The position numbers and the translations under genes are program-made. Shown here in pieces: positions 58,255-64,000 of a DNA stretch of 64,000 bases. The stretch lies in assembly GCF_020085105.1 (NCBI RefSeq), contig NC_058047.1, forward strand, positions 20,974,001 through 21,038,000, in the 5' to 3' direction. This stretch comes from Siniperca chuatsi. Its lineage: Eukaryota; Chordata; Actinopteri; Centrarchiformes; Sinipercidae. Each line of letters begins with the position of its first letter. Position 1 is the first letter of the stretch. The notes under the pieces are model-generated. The model searched no databases, was not told where the DNA came from, and worked only from the letters and a program-made list of their open reading frames with translations.

Positions 58255-59989
58255 AAGCTGTGTTCCAGTGGAAGTGAGGCTGACCTCTCACTGGCTGCAC
58301 CACAGACCATAACATGGAGAAAAAAAGAATGAACTATGGAGTAAAGTGGGCAGAGAATTCCTGAGGTCTCATGTTGAGTGTAATTAGAATAGCTCTGAAA
58401 TGGCTCATAGGTTTACTCTGTGGTTATATCATTACCACCGCTGGTGTGACACAGGCGCATCATATCCGACATAGGTCAGAGGACTGTGTGGTGATGATAT
58501 ACAGGCTGTAGGTATTACACAGTCATAATGACAACAGCAAATGGGATTTTACTTGCCTTGTATCTGTCAGGATGGTTTGTCCAGATATATGGATCAAAAG
58601 TGCTGCCTCAACCTATTTTTCAATTGTGTATTTTACTGGAAGGCTGCAGCCATTTCAACATATGCACCGCAAAGTGTGGCAAATGCTTTATTTTAGTGGG
58701 TGTTCACTGCAAATTCCTGTGGGGTTGCCACTTTTTAAACTAGTTTGAAAAGAAACACTGGTTTGGTGAGTTTATTGTGTGGTATCAAGGAACAATTTAT
58801 AGATGGCTCGCACTCATAAAGGTAAGTGAATAATTGGCTTCAATATAATATTTTCCACACACATCGTACATAATGAAGCGTAGATTAAGCAGTTAAAGTT
58901 TAGGTGGAATATCTGGAAAACGTTTCCATGTATTAATCCCAAAGATGAAAAAGTAAACTGGCGTGAGGGGCCTCATCGGACAGAAGTTTTCCTCTGCCCA
59001 GACAAGTCCAGTAGGCCACAGTGAGGTCATGTCTGCATGCCTGATGACAAAGTCTGACCAATGTGTTTGTGCAGCCTAACACATTTCTTTACAGCAATCA
59101 ATGTCATACAAAATACACTGAAAGCATTTAAAGATACATTTCTTAACAATACAGTTTTGTGCTGTGTTTTTTGTATGGGCACAGCAACAGCCCCTCGGTG
59201 GCATTGTTATTTGCCCTGTTCAAACTAACAAAACATCTAATTCCATTCCCAGTGTAATAAAAGGGTACTTGGACAGGAATATAAACATCTCCCTAAAGTT
59301 GAACCAGATGCTGCTGCATGGCGGAGCGCAGGATTCAGAGGAAGGAGAGAGAAAGACAGAAAAACAAGGGAGGCACTTTACACAGGAAAGTGAGTCAGTA
59401 CCCAGGTCTCAGCACTTCGAAACATTCATTCCTGAGTTCCTTTGCCCTCCATTCCCCTGGACCCTCCCACCTAATCCAGAGCAGGGGGTCATCCCTGAGG
59501 AGACAGGGGAGAAAAGCCACCCAGCCTGGATTTGATTGTCCGCCTCCTCTCACATGAGGCCTTGAGAGGCCTGATGTAGAGGCGACTCTGCCACTGCACG
59601 CACAGGATAGGAGGTCTAACCACAGCACGCATAAACTAAGCTGGAGCCTGACCCACCACCCTACACCCCAGCATGAGAGGAAATCTGTCCTGTTCCCTTT
59701 AAGGTGCAAGTATGATCTCATTTGGCTGAAACTGGCTATGATTAAGACACAGTGACACAGTTTAGAAAACTCCAAATATTATAAAATGCACGTCAGGCAC
59801 AGTTTCACAGTTATAGAGTAGTGTATGTATTGTTATTAAATGTATTATAATGCAATGCAGACAATGTGTTGAGGTGAATTGAGATTTAATAAGGAAAAGC
59901 AGGTTGCAAAGCGTACGCTGTGGCCAAGAATCTAGTAGGTTCCCATTTTAAAAGTTGTAAAAAAAAAAAAAAAAGACACATTGTGACAA

Positions 59990-61342
59990 ATATTAAACTT
60001 TATGTTGTTTTGAAATGGCAGTACAAAAATACAAAAATATGTTGATACATTTATCATTCAAATTTCACAGTAGGTACACAGGTAGGTACACATGAGACTG
60101 TTATTTACAGGAGAGTCATTGGAATGTTCCATAATACACTGAAAAGATTATTTAAAGTATTGCAGACATCTGCTTTTGAGTTTAAAAATTTAATTGGATC
60201 ACTCGACCATTTGAAATTGGCCAGTTGTATCGACATCTACCAGGTTTACCAATGTCAACAATGAACAGATTGACTCATCTCTGATGGCAGTGTAATCAGG
60301 TATGTTCGATTGGCCTAAATTGCGGCCCATTCTCAGACAAATTTCATTTTCCTTTCAATCAGACGATGCTAATTACATTTGTCTGTCCAGTAAGTTCTTT
60401 AAAAAATTCCAATCAAATCAAAGCAGCAAAACAGCAATGGAATGAACTAGCATGACCTACAAAAATGCATTTAGAAAACAAAGCCAAGCACTCAACAGAG
60501 GAGGTATTGTGGAGGGTTTGGGGTTGTACCAATAGTCCTCTGAGACTCCTGCAAACACAACCAAACTGTTTAGTGATCAGCGGGTGGCCGAGAGTTTGGA
60601 TCAGGATCCAGAGTAAACATGTGTGGGGGGAGAGAGGGAGAGAGACTGCACAGGTTTGTTTAGGCTGAACCCCTCCCTCACCTCCAGACAAAAGCTAAAG
60701 TACATACAGTACAACTGTAGTTGTCCTGTTCTTGTTTGTGGTGAATCGAAACCACGTTGGCAGGCTATAAAGTGGTATCAACTTTCTAAACAAATTACAG
60801 TTGCTATCCATCAACTTATGAGTGAAAACAGTTTGTTTGTGGGGAATGGAGACTGTAAAAACTGTAAAAACTTGTAAAATGCCAATGCCAGTGACCGCTA
60901 TTACACAACAAACAAAACACAATAAATACATTTCTTACATCAGCTTTCCCAAGGATATATGGATTTGTTACTAGGATAAAAACATAAATAGAGTTTGATA
61001 CCTTCTCCAATAAATAGTAGTGGTATTCTATTTACAATATGCACACATCTCCCAAAGAGCTATTTCTATTTTGAGACACATGCGTTCATCTGCCTCTGTT
61101 TCCCAAATAACACAAGATTAACGCAACTTGCTCACAGGTTTTTGTAGCTCTTTTTGAGGCAGTTACACTAATGTATGTCTTCCAGCAGTGGTCTTACATA
61201 TCAAATGTATCGTCATTCTGTGTACAAAGGGGAGGGGGAGTGATTGTCAAAAAAAAAGAGGTCATCATGGGAAGCTAGTGGTGTGAAAATTTTTGTTGAC
61301 CAGCTCATCTCCTGCAAAAGGACTGTGTCAGGAACTGTCCAT
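59990..61342 (-). other. fstl3 probable 3' UTR and downstream flank
   Basis: AT-rich sequence after the stop; the 3' end is not resolved. An A-run near 59960 marks a possible boundary. Confidence 0.35.
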
Positions 61343-61395
61343 CTAGACTGCGTTTTCCTCGCTGCCTTCGAAATCTTGAGGTTTCCGAGGGGGAT
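61343..61395 (-). CDS. fstl3: fstl3 last coding exon
   Basis: Acceptor ttctttttttgtgcag; encodes [16 protein letters not shown], then TAG at 61343-61345. Short acidic tail as in FSTL3. Confidence 0.88.
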
Positions 61396-64000
61396 CTGCA
61401 CAAAAAAAGAAATGTACTTGTATGAAAGCTGTAGAATCCTCATTGTTACTTATATCATCACAGACAAGTAAGATAGGTAAAAAGAGAAAGTGACAGGTGT
61501 TTTTGTAGCCTTACTGCTGCAGTTGCCGTAGTGGCGGACTCCTATGGAGCGGCCGAGGAAGCAGGTGGCCCGGCGGAGGTGGCAGGCGCTGGGGTAAGTG
61601 ATGTTGTCATTTCCACAGATCGGCTGCTCAGATGGCGTGGGTATTGGGCAAGGAGTTGCGCGGCACATGACACAGTGAGCACTGTTGGTCTGGTCTGTCA
61701 CACAGGTGTGGGTACCTGGACACACCACGTTGGAGCACGACTCTGTGCAAGGCATGAAGAAAGAAGGACTATTAGCAACAAAAAAAAAAGTGTGATATTT
61801 TACTTTTGCGCAGACCAGCTTAGCTTGGAAATAGCATAAACTAGATACATCTTGCTTACTTTTGCAGTCTCCTTGGTACATGACCTCCAGGTCCGGGTGT
61901 CCCATGCAGCGGGCCATCAGTAGAGTACACTCATCATTATATGACTTCCCGTCGCTGCCGCACACAGCATGCTTTCGGGAAATGTTAGTGCAGTCTGGAG
62001 AGCACACACACTGAGGCCTTCCCGTCTTCATTTTGCAAACCTTCCCGGGACTGCATTTGACTCCCTCGCAAGTCTCTACAAAAGCACAGCAAGTGGTTTC
62101 ATATGTGCGTGAGCACTGCGCAGTGTCAGTGTAATGTTACTGCATTAACATGTCTGCAGACATCAGGTGATCCACAGGCATTTTCATACAAAACAAGCTA
62201 GAGATCTGGGGTTTTCCCAGACCATAACACAATTTTCACCTTGCACAATATTTACAATAATCACATCTCTTTATTGACCATTACACACAGGGGTGTCTCG
62301 CCTGGTGGAATGTGAGGCTGGCGTGTTTTCATAACAGATCTATGTGTACGGCTGCACACAGACTGGGCTAAGCTCCTGCAGGGGGGGACGGAGGGGCTCT
62401 GAGTTAGACGGAGTTCAAATAGCTGTCAGAGAAGTTTGCAGGCTGAGAATTGAGGAAGCCCCGGGCTCTTCTAACACCCTATAATGTCAAAGCACAGGAG
62501 GAACTGTAATCCTATACAGTGCAGAGTCAACATTAGACAATGCACACAGGTCTCTTCCCAGGACTTTTGAGTCTTTAGAGATAATGCCTGATCAGCTCTG
62601 AGTCCTGAGGATTCTGTAAACAATGAGGAACTTATTTCTTACTTATTTCCTGTCTCTGTCAGTACTTCAATATCCTGTTTTATTCCAGAGCTGTGTTTTT
62701 TCCCCCTTTTGGATGATTTCCATCTTTCACTCTGTCTCTTGTATACATTTGCTCTCTATCTCCCCTGTGTCTCCCAAAAAGGGAATGTCTGAAAACAAAC
62801 TATGGTCTTGTGATGATGTAGGTGTCTTACTCTGAATTGACAAGCCACCGTTAAACTGTCATTGACATGCCATTCATGATACCGACGTTTTCCTCCCACA
62901 GAATTCCAAATGATCAAGATAGTGTTGCACATTATGAGTCCCAGACATCTGGGCATGTGGCAGGCATTTATTCCAGCCTGCAGGAATGTATTTTCTTATT
63001 TTGCTCATGGAGGCAAACTGGGCTCCTTTTTAACTAGCATTAGAAAGTGAACACATAATGAAAGAAGGGAAGGAGAAGGACCAAGGATAGAGGTTCTTCA
63101 TTCTACCAACTTCCTTCATTTTCCATGTGATACGGTAGTTTACCTTTATGTGAGTCATTTTTTACAAAGCTGTAAGCTACCTTTGACTGTGGTCTCTCTG
63201 CTTATTTCAGCTTTATCTAAATACGATCCACATCTCGGTTTCTCTAAGCCATGTGACGAGGCCAGATGTCAGTAGCTAGATTTTTACTGGAACTTATCAA
63301 CATGGAGAAATTCACATTTTTGGCCTATGATCACATAGTGCAAGTTCTGCTTACGAAAACAGAATTTATCTGCAAGTGAACCTGAATGAACCTTGCAGAG
63401 ATTCCAGGAGTGGAAGCTTCTCAGGACAGCTGGGAGGAGTTATGTGGAGCACCTCGCCTCCATCCACGTCTGCATTTTGTTAGAAAGCAGCAGCGGGAAC
63501 TCATTGTGTAAATATCTTGATTCACAAATGACGTGGCTTGAATTAACTTTCACTAACTCCCCACAGAGAGTTATTTTGTGCAACGGAATAGCCAATTTTG
63601 TCCATGTGATATTAAGACACAACAACTCTTAACTCTAAGCAGTGCTTAAAACTCCCAGTACTTACCTTAAAACTACCACTGACAGTAGCAACCTGATTCT
63701 AGAGAAATATTTTTATAATGTTTATTCACAATTGCGACTGTTAAGAATTTAAATGCGCATTTAAAGCAGTTTAGCACAGCATTTAACGTTTGGGTTATAT
63801 GCAATGACTAATACTGTGCCCCGCTGTGATAAACCAAAGCAATACACAAGTAACTGATTTCTTAGACTTGACAGATTCAACTTATTAGTTTTTTTAATGG
63901 TTTGTTTGTTTACCTTTGCATGGTTTACAGGAGACAATTCCCAGGAAGCCCAGCAGGCTGACCTCATTCATGGGTAGGCTGGTGTTGGACCACGCTGTGT
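61343..64000 (-). CDS. fstl3: Follistatin-like 3, 3' four exons (5' end outside window)
   Basis: Secreted glycoprotein that binds and neutralises activins and myostatin. Exons: 63914 to beyond 64000 (partial), 61860-62075 (216 nt), 61515-61742 (228), 61343-61395 (53), all joined in phase 1. Content: end of the N-terminal domain ([27 protein letters not shown]), follistatin domain 1 ([39 protein letters not shown]), follistatin domain 2 ([45 protein letters not shown]) and a short acidic tail [11 protein letters not shown]. There are only two follistatin domains, where follistatin (FST) has three. This and the neighbours make it fstl3. The signal-peptide exon lies past the right edge. Confidence 0.95.
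61515..61742 (-). CDS. fstl3: fstl3 follistatin domain 2 exon
   Basis: 228 nt, acceptor ccttgcacag, donor gtaagg. [13 protein letters not shown] through RHYGNC; includes an NIT sequon. A frame that runs through the donor to 61450 is intron read-through, not protein. Confidence 0.96.
61860..62075 (-). CDS. fstl3: fstl3 follistatin domain 1 exon
   Basis: 216 nt, acceptor gcttttgtag, donor gtaagc. One complete EGF-like plus Kazal-type unit with ten Cys, as expected of a follistatin domain. The basic loop [12 protein letters not shown] is less basic than the heparin-binding site of follistatin. Confidence 0.96.
62076..63913 (-). other. fstl3 intron before follistatin domain 1
   Basis: 1.8 kb; no coding or repeat feature recognised. 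Confidence 0.6.
63914..64000 (-). CDS. fstl3: fstl3 N-terminal-domain exon (partial)
   Basis: The minus frame reads [28 protein letters not shown], matching the TAWSN...LLGFLG of mammalian FSTL3; donor gtaaac at 63913-63908. An NTS sequon is present. The window edge cuts the exon. Confidence 0.93.

Larger units (their letters stand above)
52308..59990. other. Intergenic region between rnf126 and fstl3
   Basis: About 7.7 kb with no gene I can support. It holds a CA microsatellite (54709), a full copy of the family B repeat (55480-55985) and a small CA repeat (58229). The stretches 52400-54700 and 56000-59900 show no recognisable structure. Confidence 0.6.

Noticed and set aside
61450..61514. 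Extension of the fstl3 follistatin domain 2 frame past 61515
   Set aside because: Reads through a good donor (gtaagg) into intron; the spliced last exon gives a proper acidic tail.

Overview
This is vertebrate, almost certainly percomorph (spiny-rayed) teleost, nuclear DNA. It carries spliced genes with GT-AG introns, AT-rich introns full of microsatellites, L2-type LINE debris, short non-autonomous DNA transposons, and dispersed repeats that I recognise from perch-like fish genomes. I see no bacterial, viral or CRISPR-type system.

Four protein genes can be built exon by exon, all on the minus strand. From right to left these are fstl3 (follistatin-like 3, 5' end outside the window), rnf126 (RING E3 ligase, complete CDS of 9 exons, 318 aa), bsg (basigin/CD147, complete CDS of 7 constitutive exons plus the retina-type Ig0 cassette exon, 273 or 390 aa) and hcn2 (HCN pacemaker channel, exons 1-4 only; the C-linker, cyclic-nucleotide-binding domain and tail lie beyond the left edge). 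Every junction I propose has GT-AG dinucleotides and matching phase. The same four genes sit together on human 19p13.3, so this is conserved synteny, but POLRMT and FGF22, which I recall between HCN2 and RNF126 in human, are not seen here.

Layout: 1-6061 hcn2 intron 4 with a LINE reverse-transcriptase relic and a 676-bp hAT-like element ending 26 bp short of exon 4; 6062-25436 hcn2 exons 4 to 1 with large introns; 25437-27.47 kb intergenic with a long CT/CA tract upstream of hcn2; about 27.47-44.25 kb bsg; 44.25-45.1 kb intergenic; about 45.1-52.3 kb rnf126; 52.3-about 60 kb intergenic, repeats only; about 60-64 kb fstl3.

The genes do not form a pathway: a cation channel, an Ig-family chaperone of lactate transporters, a protein-quality-control ubiquitin ligase and a secreted activin/myostatin antagonist. 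The most interesting observations are the phase-symmetric Ig0 cassette of basigin, two transposons lying within about 25 bp of 5' splice sites (hcn2 exon 4, rnf126 exon 6), an inverted pair of LTR-like arms in rnf126 intron 6, a cluster of seven AACGTT palindromes just inside bsg intron 1, and a (CT)n(CA)n tract about 400 bp upstream of the hcn2 start. I found no convincing undescribed gene system.
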